Below are positions 17,268 to 26,284 of a stretch of DNA of 64,000 nt, in pieces (position 1 is the stretch's first letter; every line of letters begins with the position of its first letter). A program made the translations under genes and the position numbers. This DNA is from Caulobacter sp. FWC2. GTDB taxonomy: Bacteria > Pseudomonadota > Alphaproteobacteria > Caulobacterales > Caulobacteraceae. The DNA is taken from assembly GCF_002742625.1 (NCBI RefSeq), contig NZ_PEBF01000001.1, positions 2,666,001 to 2,730,000 of the forward strand. The letters are read 5' to 3'. The notes below the pieces were generated by a model. That model was given only the letters and a program-made list of their open reading frames with translations. It was not told the DNA's origin and did not search any database.

Positions 17268-17699
17268 TCAACGCGGCGGGCGAACAGGTCCGGTGGCCGG
17301 CGACGGCCCCGCGGCGCGCGGCGGATCGGCGACCTTGAGGTTGACGCTCGCGGCCTTGGTCGGTTCACCGACGGGCTGAAGGGTGAAGGCCAGCACCCAG
17401 TCGCCGGTCATGGGCAGGTCGGCGCGGAACCGAAGCTGGTCATAGTCGAGCGAAGGCTCGAAAAAGGCGGGAAACACCGCTGTTCCACGCCCCGAGGTCA
17501 AGCTGACCGTGGCGTCGCGCGCCGACAATCGCGGCATAATGCGGGCGGGTTCGACGGGAGTGACTTTCACCATAATGGTCGTCGCCACGCCGCGGGTCAG
17601 GTTTGGCGAAACGGCCTCGAACCTGTAGTCGGCGGCGTTGCCAGCCAGCGGCCCCGCCATCAGGCAGACACCCGACAGCCAAGCCAGAGGCCGCTTCAC
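17268..17699 (-). CDS. secreted hypothetical protein, FixH-like beta fold possible
   Basis: A 143-aa protein with a signal peptide ([20 protein letters not shown]). The mature domain is beta-strand-rich (TTIMVKVTPVEP, ARDATVSLTSGRG, DLPMTGDWVLAFTLQPVG) and has a Pro-rich tail. The MTGDWVLAF segment resembles FixH-like or YtkA-like domains found in copper loci, but identity is uncertain. Its start overlaps the cueR stop by four bases, making it the third gene of the copA-cueR unit and thus probably copper-induced. Confidence 0.65.
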   Translation of the reverse strand: MKRPLAWLSGVCLMAGPLAGNAADYRFEAVSPNLTRGVATTIMVKVTPVEPARIMPRLSARDATVSLTSGRGTAVFPAFFEPSLDYDQLRFRADLPMTGDWVLAFTLQPVGEPTKAASVNLKVADPPRAAGPSPATGPVRPPR

Positions 17700-18127
17700 C
17701 GAAAGCCCCGGGACGGAGCTGGCTCGCGCCGTGGCGGCGCGCCCGAACCGAGGTCGGCCAGGATCGGACAGTCGGGCCGATCATCGCCCGCGCAATCGCG
17801 AGACAGGTCGCGTAGCGTGTCGGCCATGGCCTGCATCTCCACGATCTTGGCCTCTAGTGCCTGGACATGCCCATCGGCGATCGCCTTAACCTCGCGGCTG
17901 GGCCGGACACGGTCGCGCCAGAGCGACAACAGGTGAGTGATCTCCTCGACCGAAAATCCCAGCGAACGGGCGCGGCGAATGAACCTCAGCTCATTGACCT
18001 CACGCTCGCTGAAGCTGCGATAGTTGCTGTCGGTGCGGCCGGCGGGCGTGATCAGTTTGATCTGCTCATAGTAGCGGATCATCTTGGCCGAGACCCCGGA
18101 CGCCTTGGCCGCCTGTCCGATGTTCAT
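17696..18127 (-). CDS. cueR: CueR-type copper-responsive MerR regulator
   Basis: A 143-aa regulator starting [21 protein letters not shown], with S77 and the C112/C120 pair at exactly the positions that define Cu(I)/Ag(I) sensing in E. coli CueR ([10 protein letters not shown]). It is encoded downstream of copA with a four-base overlap. It is therefore made from the promoter it activates, as well as possibly from internal starts. Probable targets are the related dyads at 16752, 20651 and 24191. Confidence 0.92.
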   Translation of the reverse strand: MNIGQAAKASGVSAKMIRYYEQIKLITPAGRTDSNYRSFSEREVNELRFIRRARSLGFSVEEITHLLSLWRDRVRPSREVKAIADGHVQALEAKIVEMQAMADTLRDLSRDCAGDDRPDCPILADLGSGAPPRREPAPSRGFR

Positions 18128-20613
18128 GCGTGCGTGCTCCTTGGCTTGGCGGCGGGCAGAGGCGAGGTGAAGGCGCGCAGGCGCAAAGCGTTGGACAGGA
18201 CGCTGACGCTGGACAGCGCCATCGCGCCGGCCGCCACCATCGGCGAAAGCGACAGACCAAAGGTCGTCGCGAGCGCGCCCGCCGCCACCGGGATCAGGAC
18301 GACGTTGTAGCCGAAGGCCCAGACCAGGTTCTGGCGGATGTTGCGCAAGGTCGCCCGGCTCAGCGCCAAGGCGTTGACCACGCCGCGCAGATCCCCGCCC
18401 ATCAGCACGACGTCGGCGCTCTCGATGGCGATGTCTGTCCCCTGCCCCATGGCCAGGCCGACATCGGCGCTGGCCAGGGCCGGCGCGTCATTGACGCCGT
18501 CGCCGACGAACGCCGTCGCGCCATGGCGGGCGCGCAGCGCCGCGATCGCCTCGGTCTTGCCCTGGGGCAGCACCTCGGCCACGACCTCGTCGATACCGAG
18601 GATTTTGGCGACCGCCTCGGCGGTGCGGCGATTATCGCCGGTGATCATCGCCACCTTCAGGCCCTGGGCGTGCAGGGCGGCTATGGCGGCCGGCGCGGTT
18701 TCGCGAATGGGATCGGACACCGCGAGAATGGCCGCCAGTCGTCCGTCGAGCGCCACATAGAGCGGGCTCTTGCCGGCGTCCCCTAGGCGGGCGGCGTCCC
18801 TGGCGAAGGGCCCGACGTCCAGCGCCAGGCGCAGCATGTAGCGATCGGCGCCGATCTCGACGCGGTGGCCGGCCACGATCCCTTGCGCTCCAAACCCTGG
18901 CGTCGAGGCAAAATCGCTCAACGCGCCGAGCGTCGCGCCTTCGGCCTTGGCCGCGGAGACGATGGCCTGGGCGATCGGGTGCTCGGAACGCGCCTCGACC
19001 GCCGCCGCCAGGCCCAGGACCTCGCCCCGGCCAAACCCTTCCGCGAGGATCAAATCGGTCAGTTCGGGCCGGCCTTTGGTCAGGGTGCCGGTCTTGTCGA
19101 GCGCTACGACCTTGGCGTCCTGCAGCGCCTGCAGGGCTTCGCCACGGCGGAACAGAACGCCCAGCTCGGCGGCTCTGCCGGTCCCGACCATGATCGAGGT
19201 CGGCGTGGCCAGACCCATGGCGCATGGACAGGCGATGATCAGCACCGCCACCGCGTGAACGAGCGCCAAGCCCAGGGCGGGCGACGGGCCGAACACCAGC
19301 CAGGCCAGGAAGGTCGCGACGGCCACGGCGATGACGGCGGGCACGAACCAAGCGGTGATCTTGTCGACCAAGGCCTGGATTGGGAGCTTGGACCCCTGCA
19401 CGGCCTGGACCATGCGCACGATCTGGGCGAGCAGGGTGTCGCCGCCGACCTTGGTCGCCTTGAACCGCAAGGCGCCGGTGGTGTTGACCGTGCCGCCGAC
19501 CACCAAGGCCCCGACGGACTTCTCGACGGGGATCGGCTCCCCTGTGATCATCGCCTCATCGACAAACGACACACCGTCGATAACGACGCCATCGACCGGG
19601 AGGCGTTCACCAGGACGGACCAGCACCAGATCGCCGGGCACGACCTCGCCGATGGCGACCTCGACGGCCTGGCCATCGCGTTCGACCCGCGCGGTCTTGG
19701 CTTGCAGGGTCATCAGCCGCTTGATCGCCTGGCTCGTCGCGCCCTTGGCCCGGGCTTCGAACCATCGACCCATCAAGATCAGGGTGACGATGACCGCGGC
19801 GGCCTCGTAGTAGACGCCGTCCGTCCCGGCCGGCAGCAGGCCCGGCGCCAGGGTCCCGACCAGCGAATAGCCGAAGGCCGCGCTCGCGCCGAGCACGACC
19901 AGGCTGTTCATGTCGGGCGTCAGGCGCAGCAGGTTTGGGACGCCCTTGCGATAGAAGCGCAGTCCAGGCCCGAACAGCACGATGCTGGCCAGAACCAGGC
20001 TGATCAGCCGCCAGGCTTGCTCGCCTAGCGTCGCCGCCAGCAGATGGTGGGCGCCTGGGACGAAATGGCGGGCCATCTCGACGACGAAGAGCGGCGCGGT
20101 GGCCAGGGCGGCGATCAGAACCGCGCGCTTGAGGCCAGCGATCTCCGCCTCGCGGGCCTTGGCTTCGTCGTCGCCGGCGTCGCCGCTGGCGTCTGGCGCC
20201 AGGCTCGCCGTGTATCCCGCCTCGGCAACTACCTTGATCAGCGCATCGGGGTCCAGAGCGCCGCGCGCGCCGCTGACGCTAGCCCGTTCTGTGGCCAGGT
20301 TGACCACCGCCCGCTCAACCCCAGGCGCCTTCAGCAACGCCTTTTCGACGCGAGAGACGCAAGATGCGCAGGTCATGCCGACAATGCGCAGATCGATCGT
20401 CTGATCGACGAGATCATAGCCGGCCTGGCGGATCGCGGCGCCGATCGCGATGGGATCGCCGCCTTCAACGTGAACGCGCTTGGCCGCGAGATTGACGCTG
20501 GCGGACGTCACGCCCGGCACGGCGGCAACCGCCATTTCGACCCGCCGCACGCAGGACGCGCAGGTCATTCCGACCACGGGCAGGTCCAGGATGTTGAGGT
20601 TTTGGTCGGGCAT
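18124..20613 (-). CDS. copA: CopA-type Cu(I)-exporting P1B ATPase
   Basis: An 829-aa ATPase with two N-terminal HMA domains, each with GMTCASC, eight membrane helices, the TGEP actuator motif and the transmembrane CPC motif ([11 protein letters not shown]). DKTGTLT phosphorylation and GDGVNDAP hinge motifs are also present. This set is that of P1B-1 pumps exporting Cu(I)/Ag(I) from cytoplasm to periplasm. The ATG at 20613 is preceded by AGGAGA. An upstream in-frame ATG at 20661 would overlap the operator. It is the first gene of copA-cueR-17268. Confidence 0.94.
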   Translation of the reverse strand: MPDQNLNILDLPVVGMTCASCVRRVEMAVAAVPGVTSASVNLAAKRVHVEGGDPIAIGAAIRQAGYDLVDQTIDLRIVGMTCASCVSRVEKALLKAPGVERAVVNLATERASVSGARGALDPDALIKVVAEAGYTASLAPDASGDAGDDEAKAREAEIAGLKRAVLIAALATAPLFVVEMARHFVPGAHHLLAATLGEQAWRLISLVLASIVLFGPGLRFYRKGVPNLLRLTPDMNSLVVLGASAAFGYSLVGTLAPGLLPAGTDGVYYEAAAVIVTLILMGRWFEARAKGATSQAIKRLMTLQAKTARVERDGQAVEVAIGEVVPGDLVLVRPGERLPVDGVVIDGVSFVDEAMITGEPIPVEKSVGALVVGGTVNTTGALRFKATKVGGDTLLAQIVRMVQAVQGSKLPIQALVDKITAWFVPAVIAVAVATFLAWLVFGPSPALGLALVHAVAVLIIACPCAMGLATPTSIMVGTGRAAELGVLFRRGEALQALQDAKVVALDKTGTLTKGRPELTDLILAEGFGRGEVLGLAAAVEARSEHPIAQAIVSAAKAEGATLGALSDFASTPGFGAQGIVAGHRVEIGADRYMLRLALDVGPFARDAARLGDAGKSPLYVALDGRLAAILAVSDPIRETAPAAIAALHAQGLKVAMITGDNRRTAEAVAKILGIDEVVAEVLPQGKTEAIAALRARHGATAFVGDGVNDAPALASADVGLAMGQGTDIAIESADVVLMGGDLRGVVNALALSRATLRNIRQNLVWAFGYNVVLIPVAAGALATTFGLSLSPMVAAGAMALSSVSVLSNALRLRAFTSPLPAAKPRSTHA

Positions 20614-20650
20614 CGACTGTCTCCTGTTCTCGATGCCCAGCTTTGTGATC

Positions 20651-20672
20651 CCTCCCATCATGGGAAGGTCAA
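20651..20672 (-). promoter_or_regulatory. CueR operator/promoter of copA
   Basis: Minus strand: TTGACC (20672-20667) overlaps the dyad CCTTCCCATGATGGGAGG (20668-20651). A CACAAA -10-like element follows after 19 bases. The overlong spacer and dyad position match known CueR promoters. Confidence 0.8.
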
Positions 20673-20800
20673 GGCGGTGTTTGGCGGCGCCCGAGAGGTG
20701 TACGCGCCGGCCCAGGGCTTCCCCTCATCGGAAGGTTTCTCTGCAAGTCGAAAAACACTCACCACACACACGACAGCCGATCCAAATCATCCAATCCATA

Positions 20801-20818
20801 CCTACAATGATGGGAATG
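20801..20818. promoter_or_regulatory. degenerate CueR-like half-dyad upstream of the DUF305 gene
   Basis: CCTACAATGATGGGAATG shares the ATGATGGGAA core with the copA and copZ operators but has only one good arm and no clear -35 element. It lies about 120 bases before the DUF305 gene at 20937. Confidence 0.3.
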
Positions 20819-20936
20819 TTCGATGGATGTATGTGCGCTCGTATTCGGCAACGAATACCTTCGATTGCTGTTCTAGTCGGGCGACCAGCGCCGCTCTTGG
20901 CGCGACCGGATCAGCAGCACTCTGGAAGACGAACAA

Positions 20937-21338
20937 ATGCGCAAGATTTTGACTACGTTATGCGTGGCGGGCCTGCTCGGCGCCGTCGGCGCCGTCGGCG
21001 CCGTCGGCGCCTCGGCTCGGTCCATGGCCGGGCACGACATGAAGGGCATGGATATGTCCAAGACCAGCATGAAGGGTCACGCTCAGATGGGCCGCGACGC
21101 CTTGAAGATGGACGAAATGCGGATGAGCAAGGCGATGATGGCGGCCAAGGCCTCCGACTTCGACGTGCTGTGGGCCAGGAAAATGATCGCTCATCACCAA
21201 GGCGCGATCGACATGAGCCAATCGCTGCTCAAGCACGGCGGCGACGCCGAAGCCAAGCGCATGGCGCAGATGACCATCGACGAAAACACCAAGGCCAAGG
21301 CCGAATTGGAGGCTTTCGTCCGCAAGCACGGCGGATAG
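20937..21338 (+). CDS. DUF305 family periplasmic protein, putative copper-binding
   Basis: A 133-aa protein with a signal peptide containing three GAV repeats. A Met/His stretch (GHDMKGMDMSKTSMKGHAQM) follows, then a DUF305 helical domain with MIAHHQGAIDMS and LLKHGGDAEAKRMAQ. DUF305 proteins are ferritin-like helical bundles often found in copper and silver clusters; their exact role is not settled. It follows the copA promoter region divergently and could be copper-induced. Two short GC-rich hairpins lie after its stop. Confidence 0.85.
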   Translation: MRKILTTLCVAGLLGAVGAVGAVGASARSMAGHDMKGMDMSKTSMKGHAQMGRDALKMDEMRMSKAMMAAKASDFDVLWARKMIAHHQGAIDMSQSLLKHGGDAEAKRMAQMTIDENTKAKAELEAFVRKHGG

Positions 21339-21360
21339 GCTGCCTGTAGAAACTGGCGCC

Positions 21361-21396
21361 GGCGCACCTTGCGCCGCGCGTCATTTTCGCGCGCGG
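21361..21396. other. two tandem hairpins after the DUF305 gene
   Basis: GGCGCA/TGCGCC with a three-base loop (21361-21375) is followed by CCGCGCG/CGCGCGG (21374-21396) with a nine-base loop holding TTTT. They may end the DUF305 transcript, though no T-run follows the second stem. Confidence 0.4.
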
Positions 21397-21469
21397 TTCC
21401 AAACTTGCGGGATAAAGGGGTTCTGCTGCGTATAGTCAGCGGGACACCTCCGGGGGCGAAGGACCGAGC

Positions 21470-21763
21470 ATGACTCTGAACTTGGATGACTTGGTCGATC
21501 AGCTGGCGGCGCAGCCGCTGGACAGATCGCTGGACGGCCTGGAATGGGACGTGGCGCGCGGCATTGCCCGTCGACGCGCCGACCTCAAGACGGGGGCCGC
21601 CCTGGCGCCGATCCGGGTCGCATCGGTCGGTCTGGCGCTGGCGATGGGCGTCACCGCCGGCGGCTTGGCCGCGGCCAGCACCGTCTCCGCGCCACAGCAG
21701 TTCAGCACCTTTTCGGTCTCGGCTCATCTGGCGCCGTCCACCCTGCTCGAGGGTGATCAGTGA
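21470..21763 (+). CDS. CnrY-like anti-sigma factor
   Basis: A 97-aa protein with an acidic/amphipathic N-terminus (LDDLVDQLAAQPLDRSLDGL), an Arg-rich stretch and one membrane helix around residues 47-68. Size, topology and position before a CnrX-like sensor and an ECF sigma factor match CnrY, which holds the sigma factor at the membrane until metal is sensed. GAAGGA lies upstream of the ATG. Its stop overlaps the GTG start of the next gene. Sequence similarity to CnrY itself is not obvious, so the call rests on context. Confidence 0.7.
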   Translation: MTLNLDDLVDQLAAQPLDRSLDGLEWDVARGIARRRADLKTGAALAPIRVASVGLALAMGVTAGGLAAASTVSAPQQFSTFSVSAHLAPSTLLEGDQ

Positions 21764-22200
21764 GCGTTACCCGCAGCATCATTCTGACGTTGGTGCTTTC
21801 GACCCTGGCGGCGGCGATCGGCGCCTGGGGCGGCGGACAGTATGTCGTGCGCCGGATGCACCACGCCACGCCCTTGCATCAGTTGGTGCATGAGAAGCTC
21901 AACCTCACGCCGGATCAGGAACGGCGGATCGACGGGCTGGAGCGTGACTACGCGGCGCGCCGCAAGGTCCTTGAGGCCGAAATGCGCGCCGCCAACGCCG
22001 AGCTCGCCCAGGCCATTCAAGAGCAGCACAGCTATACGCCCAAGGTCCAGGCGGCCATCGACCGCTTCCACATGGCAATGGGCGCCCTGCAGAAGGAAAG
22101 CATCCAGCACGTTATCGCCATGCGCGCCGTGCTGACCCCGCAACAAGCCGCCCGTTTCGACGACACCGTCGTCAAGAACCTGACCGAACAGGCGCAGTGA
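21760..22200 (+). CDS. CnrX-like periplasmic metal sensor
   Basis: A 146-aa membrane-anchored periplasmic protein with one N-terminal helix and a helical hairpin domain. The residues that bind Ni/Co in Cupriavidus CnrX are all matched in kind and spacing: H40-x3-H44, E61 and H117-x3-M121 (LHQLVHEKL, LERDY, QHVIAMRAVL). This is strong evidence for a metal sensor rather than a generic Spy/CpxP-type protein. It begins with GTG overlapping the previous stop. Sensing should release the sigma factor encoded next. Confidence 0.82.
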   Translation: MSVTRSIILTLVLSTLAAAIGAWGGGQYVVRRMHHATPLHQLVHEKLNLTPDQERRIDGLERDYAARRKVLEAEMRAANAELAQAIQEQHSYTPKVQAAIDRFHMAMGALQKESIQHVIAMRAVLTPQQAARFDDTVVKNLTEQAQ

Positions 22201-22775
22201 TCGCGGCGACGCCCACCGACGAAGCGCTCGCGGCGCAGGCCGCGAGGGGTGACGAGCGCGCGTTCGCGCAGCTGGTCGGCCGACACAAGGAAAGTCTCTA
22301 CCGCCTGCTGCGGCGTTATACGGGCGATGCCGATGAGGCCTATGAAGCAGCCCACGAAGCGTTCATCGCGGCCTGGGCGGCTTTGGGCCGATATGACCCC
22401 TCGCGCTCTTTCGGCTCCTGGCTGCGCACCATCGCCATCAACAAGGCGCGAGACCGCGGGCGGAAAATGGCCGTGCGGCGCTTCTTTTTCGGGTCTGTCG
22501 CGCCCGATGACGCCCTGGCCCAAGCCGTCGATCCCGGTGCGCTGGCCGACGACCAGCTGCGCCAACACCAGTCGATGGGTCTTCTCAACCAGGCGGTGGC
22601 GAAACTTCCCGACGCCCTGAAGGCGCCGCTCGTGCTGACCGCCTTCGAAGGCCTGTCACATCATGAAGCCGCCGCGATCCTGGGCGTCTCGCCCAAGTCC
22701 GTCGAGACCCGCGTCTATCGGGCGCGCAAAGCCCTGGCGGCGTCGTTGGATCCGGAAGCCTTTCGCGATCGCTAG
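22197..22775 (+). CDS. ECF sigma factor, CnrH-like
   Basis: A 192-aa ECF sigma factor with region 2 (DEAYEAAHEAFIAAWAAL, then SFGSWLRTIAINKARD) and region 4 (LPDALKAPLVLTAFEGLSHHE, ILGVSPKSVETRVYRARKAL). It starts with GTG overlapping the CnrX-like stop by four bases. Together with the two upstream genes it forms a Y-X-H signalling unit. No CnrCBA pump follows; the nearest candidates for control are the Czc/RcnA genes further right or the genes flanking the unit. Confidence 0.88.
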   Translation: MIAATPTDEALAAQAARGDERAFAQLVGRHKESLYRLLRRYTGDADEAYEAAHEAFIAAWAALGRYDPSRSFGSWLRTIAINKARDRGRKMAVRRFFFGSVAPDDALAQAVDPGALADDQLRQHQSMGLLNQAVAKLPDALKAPLVLTAFEGLSHHEAAAILGVSPKSVETRVYRARKALAASLDPEAFRDR

Positions 22776-24073
22776 CGCGACACCCCCTGGCCAGGGGTAA
22801 GCCGATGGGACACCGATTCCAGCGCCTGGATACCCGTTCCGAACCGCCCAATGGCCTCGCGATGCTTGTCCAGTTCGCCATAGGGCAGGTAGCGAACCGA
22901 CAGATCCCCGATCCGGCTGAAGGCCGGCCGGGCGATCTGGGCGCGAACATCGACTTCCCGTTTGTCGGGGGCGACCAGGTAGAGCGCATGCAGGCTGCCG
23001 GCCGCGCCGCCGAGCGCCAGATCGAGCATCCGCACGATGCCCGAATAGATGGAGGTGCTGTGCTCGACTTCGAAGGCCGCGATGATCGTGTCCGGGTCCG
23101 ACAGCCACAACACATCGATCAGCCGCACGGCGTCCGCGCCGGGCGCCGCTTCCAGCCGGCCACCCAGCCGCGTCAAACACCCCTCGCCAAGCTTGCCGCC
23201 CTCGTGCAGACGCCCTTGATCGTTCTGGGCGATGAACACCTTGTAGCCCAGGGCCAAGCCCAGATCGCGCAGCCAGCCCTGGACCTGGGTATGGGTGCGC
23301 TCGTCCTGTTCGACCCCGGGCTTAAGGGCTGCGGCTTCCCGAACCTTGGCCAGATCCTCGCGCCAAGACGCCAGGGCGGCGACGTCGTCCTGACGTGGCG
23401 GCGACGCATAGAGACCCATGCCGATATCGAAGCAGAAGGCGGCGACCGCGCCCAGATCGTTGGAGAGCAGATCCCGATGCTTGCTGTTGAAAGCGATCAG
23501 GCCTTGGCGCATGGCCAGGTACTGCTCCCAGCGCCCTAGCTTCACATTCGCCCCGAACAGGGCGTTGTAGCCGCGGACGATCGCGGTGTTGAACGGCGGG
23601 GCGATCGTCGGGTGCAGGAAGTAGAGGATGTTGGCGACGGCGGGTCCGAGCCCCTTGATCTGCAGGGCGTCGATCCGATGGATTTCGGCCAGGACATGCT
23701 CGGCGGTGTCGCAGCAGACGCAAGCGTCCAGCAGGCGCCCGAAGGCCCGCTGGTTGCCGGGATGCTCGTAGATGTCGGGAATGCGCAGCTTGGGCTTCCA
23801 CAGGAAAGCGTGGTCGGCGCCCTTGAAGACCTGGCGCTGCTCGGCGATCGAGTGGACGACGGTCTCGAGCGAGGAGCCGCGATAGGCCACGCCGAACCGT
23901 CCCTCGGCGATCTCCTCGGCGACCTGCTGCACGCCGCGCCGGATAGAACGGAAGTTCTTGATCCGGTCTTCCCACAGAAACCACGTGCGATAAGCGCCGC
24001 GTGGATCGTCGCGCCAGCGCCGCAAAAGATCGCGCATCAAGTCGTCGGACAATCCAGCTCTCCCCGGCCGCAC
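22772..24073 (-). CDS. putative restriction-type nuclease with HhH-like segment
   Basis: A 433-aa protein I cannot name. Around residues 133-170 it has IKGLGPAVANILYFLHP followed by NTAIVRGYNALFG, reminiscent of helix-hairpin-helix DNA-binding proteins. Around 318-355 it has RLIDVLWL and AFEVEHSTSIYSG, where D and E-x-E are spaced as in the PD-(D/E)xK nuclease core, with E in place of K as in BamHI. No methyltransferase is nearby. It converges on and overlaps the sigma-factor gene by four bases. A DNA-repair or defence role is possible. Confidence 0.6.
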   Translation of the reverse strand: MRPGRAGLSDDLMRDLLRRWRDDPRGAYRTWFLWEDRIKNFRSIRRGVQQVAEEIAEGRFGVAYRGSSLETVVHSIAEQRQVFKGADHAFLWKPKLRIPDIYEHPGNQRAFGRLLDACVCCDTAEHVLAEIHRIDALQIKGLGPAVANILYFLHPTIAPPFNTAIVRGYNALFGANVKLGRWEQYLAMRQGLIAFNSKHRDLLSNDLGAVAAFCFDIGMGLYASPPRQDDVAALASWREDLAKVREAAALKPGVEQDERTHTQVQGWLRDLGLALGYKVFIAQNDQGRLHEGGKLGEGCLTRLGGRLEAAPGADAVRLIDVLWLSDPDTIIAAFEVEHSTSIYSGIVRMLDLALGGAAGSLHALYLVAPDKREVDVRAQIARPAFSRIGDLSVRYLPYGELDKHREAIGRFGTGIQALESVSHRLTPGQGVSR

Positions 24074-24186
24074 CCTTGGTCAATAGGCGGCGACGCCTTG
24101 CTTTCCAAGTCAAGAAGCGGGCAACCTCGACCGATCATTCGCCGTTGTCGTGTCGATGGCTGGTCCCAATGAATTTGACCGGGTCG

Positions 24187-24217
24187 ATATCCTTCCCATC
24201 ATTGGAATCTTTATTCC
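24187..24217 (+). promoter_or_regulatory. CueR-type promoter of the multicopper oxidase gene
   Basis: The dyad CCTTCCCATCATTGGAA (24191-24207) aligns with the copA operator. A 19-base spacer separates a weak -35 ATATCC (24187-24192) from a -10 TATTCC (24212-24217). The ATG follows 15 bases later with AGGAAG as ribosome-binding site. Confidence 0.6.
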
Positions 24218-24231
24218 GGCAGGAAGCACCG

Positions 24232-26154
24232 ATGCTAATCCAACCGATCGACTACTTCCTGGTGGGCTGGTTTTCCGTCGCCGCGCTCAGCACGCTCTAT
24301 GTCGCCATCGACCAGTATCGCAACAACCCCGAGCCGGTTGTGATGAAGTGGGGCTTCATCCTGGTGACCCTTTATACGGGCCCCATCGGCCTGCTGCTGT
24401 ACGTCCTGGCCGACAAGGAGCCCCGCCCCGGTGAGCACGAAGCCTTCGTCAAGCCGTTGTGGAAGCAGGGCGTCGGCTCGACCATCCACTGCATCGCCGG
24501 CGACGCTACGGGGATCATTCTGGCGGCGGTGATCACCGCGACCCTGGGCCTGCCGATGTGGCTGGACCTCCTGGTCGAATACGCCTTCGGTTTCGCGTTC
24601 GGCCTGTTCATCTTCCAGGCCCTGTTCATGAAGTCGATGATGGGCGGGACCTATTGGCAGAATGTCCGCCGCAGTTTCATTCCCGAACTGATCAGCATGA
24701 ACTTCATGATGGCCGGCATGGCTCCGGTGATGAGCTTCCTGATGATGGGCCGCGACATGCGGGCCATGGTTCCGACCGAACTGATCTTCTGGGGCGTGAT
24801 GAGCCTGGGCGTCATCGCCGGCTTCGCCCTAGCCTTTCCGTCCAATGTCTGGCTGGTCTCCAAGGCCCTCAAACACGGCCTGATGACCGAACGCAAATCG
24901 GGCGCGAAGTTCGACCTTGGGTCCCAGGCCAAGGCGAAGGCGACCGCCGTCCCGCATGCCGGCCACAAGATGGCCAAGGCGATGGCCGGCGGCGAACAGC
25001 CGAGTCATGGCGCCCACGCCGCAACCGCCTCTGACAGCCCCGGTATGGCGTCCGACGCCACCTCGGCCCAGATCGCCACGCTCGGCATCGTCTCGAGTCT
25101 GGCCGTGGTCGCGGGGATGATCGCACCCTGGAACTGGATCAACATGACATTGTCGGCCCACCAGGTCGGCGGCGCGATCATGCCGCCAGGCATGATCATG
25201 GATCGCGACACGCCGGCCGAGGCGATGATCGACATGGCGGCGGTCGATCCGCGTCAGGTCAAGGCGACCTACGGCGTGGAGGTGCGCGGAGCCCGCCCCC
25301 TGCCCTTCCGCCTGGAGAACGGCGTCAAGATTTTCGAATTGGAGACCTCGGTGTTCCGCTGGACGATCCTGCCGGGCGTCACGGTCGACGCCTATGGCTT
25401 CAACGGCCAGGTCCCGGGCCCGACCATCCGCTTCAACGAGGGCGACAAGGTTCGGATCGACGTGACCAATCGACTTCCAGAGTCCACCACTGTCCATTGG
25501 CATGGGTTGATCCTGCCCAATATCATGGACGGCCCGGCGATGATCACCCAGGCGCCGATCGAGAACGGCAAGGCCTATCGCTACGCCTTCACCGCGGTGC
25601 AGAGCGGCGCCTACCTCTATCACTCGCACGACCATGTTGACCGCCAGCAGGGGCTTGGGCTTTACGGCGCGCTCATCATCGACCCCAAGACGCCCGACCC
25701 CAGTCTAAGGGCCGACCACGAATATGTGCTGCAATTGCAGGAATGGCTGAAGCGCGAGGGCCTGACCTACCCGGCGATGCCCATGGACGGCGGCCAGCCC
25801 AACTTCTTCACCTTCAATGGCAAGGCGTTTCCGGCAACCGACACCATTCACATGAGGGTGGGCGAAACCCTCAAGGTCCGGATGATCGGCTCCAACAACG
25901 GCTTCATCCACCCGATCCACATCCACGGCGGTCCGTTCGAGGTGGTGGCCCGCGACGGCGAGACCCTGCAGCCCTCGGCCCGCTTCAAGGCCGACACGAT
26001 CAATATCGGACCTGGTCAGCGCTACGACGTCATCTGGACGGCGCTCAAGCCCGGAAAATGGCTGATCCACTGCCATATCGGCCACCACACGACCAACAAC
26101 AACGTCGAGACCCAGGGCGGCGGCGGCCTGATGATGGTGATCGACGTCCGCTAG
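24232..26154 (+). CDS. DUF4396 membrane domain fused to multicopper oxidase
   Basis: A 640-aa two-part protein. Residues 1-215 are a polytopic DUF4396 membrane domain. A His/Met-rich linker (about 225-270) and another helix (about 285-305) follow. Residues about 340-640 form a multicopper oxidase with all four copper motifs: HWHG at 422, HSHDH at 464, HPIHIHG at 560 and HCHIGHH at 613. Such oxidases convert Cu(I) to less toxic Cu(II) in the periplasm, like CueO. Here the enzyme is tethered to the membrane rather than exported by a Tat signal. A CueR-like promoter precedes it. Confidence 0.88.
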   Translation: MLIQPIDYFLVGWFSVAALSTLYVAIDQYRNNPEPVVMKWGFILVTLYTGPIGLLLYVLADKEPRPGEHEAFVKPLWKQGVGSTIHCIAGDATGIILAAVITATLGLPMWLDLLVEYAFGFAFGLFIFQALFMKSMMGGTYWQNVRRSFIPELISMNFMMAGMAPVMSFLMMGRDMRAMVPTELIFWGVMSLGVIAGFALAFPSNVWLVSKALKHGLMTERKSGAKFDLGSQAKAKATAVPHAGHKMAKAMAGGEQPSHGAHAATASDSPGMASDATSAQIATLGIVSSLAVVAGMIAPWNWINMTLSAHQVGGAIMPPGMIMDRDTPAEAMIDMAAVDPRQVKATYGVEVRGARPLPFRLENGVKIFELETSVFRWTILPGVTVDAYGFNGQVPGPTIRFNEGDKVRIDVTNRLPESTTVHWHGLILPNIMDGPAMITQAPIENGKAYRYAFTAVQSGAYLYHSHDHVDRQQGLGLYGALIIDPKTPDPSLRADHEYVLQLQEWLKREGLTYPAMPMDGGQPNFFTFNGKAFPATDTIHMRVGETLKVRMIGSNNGFIHPIHIHGGPFEVVARDGETLQPSARFKADTINIGPGQRYDVIWTALKPGKWLIHCHIGHHTTNNNVETQGGGGLMMVIDVR

Positions 26155-26284
26155 CCGCGGGCGTGGCGCCTGGCCTTTTCGCCCTGAAACCCTGGTCGGG
26201 GAGTCATCGGCGGTGAAGGAGGCCTGAACGCGTGGAACCATTGCGGACGCGGCGGCTTGGACTCTCGGAAGGACTCCCTTGGTC

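Noticed and set aside
22805..23539. plus-strand open frame inside the nuclease-like gene
   Set aside because: Antisense shadow without start signal; the minus frame has conserved-looking motifs and overlaps its neighbour as a real gene would.
24175..24180. TTGACC as the -35 of the multicopper oxidase promoter
   Set aside because: It lies too far from the dyad; alignment with the copA site places the -35 at 24187-24192.
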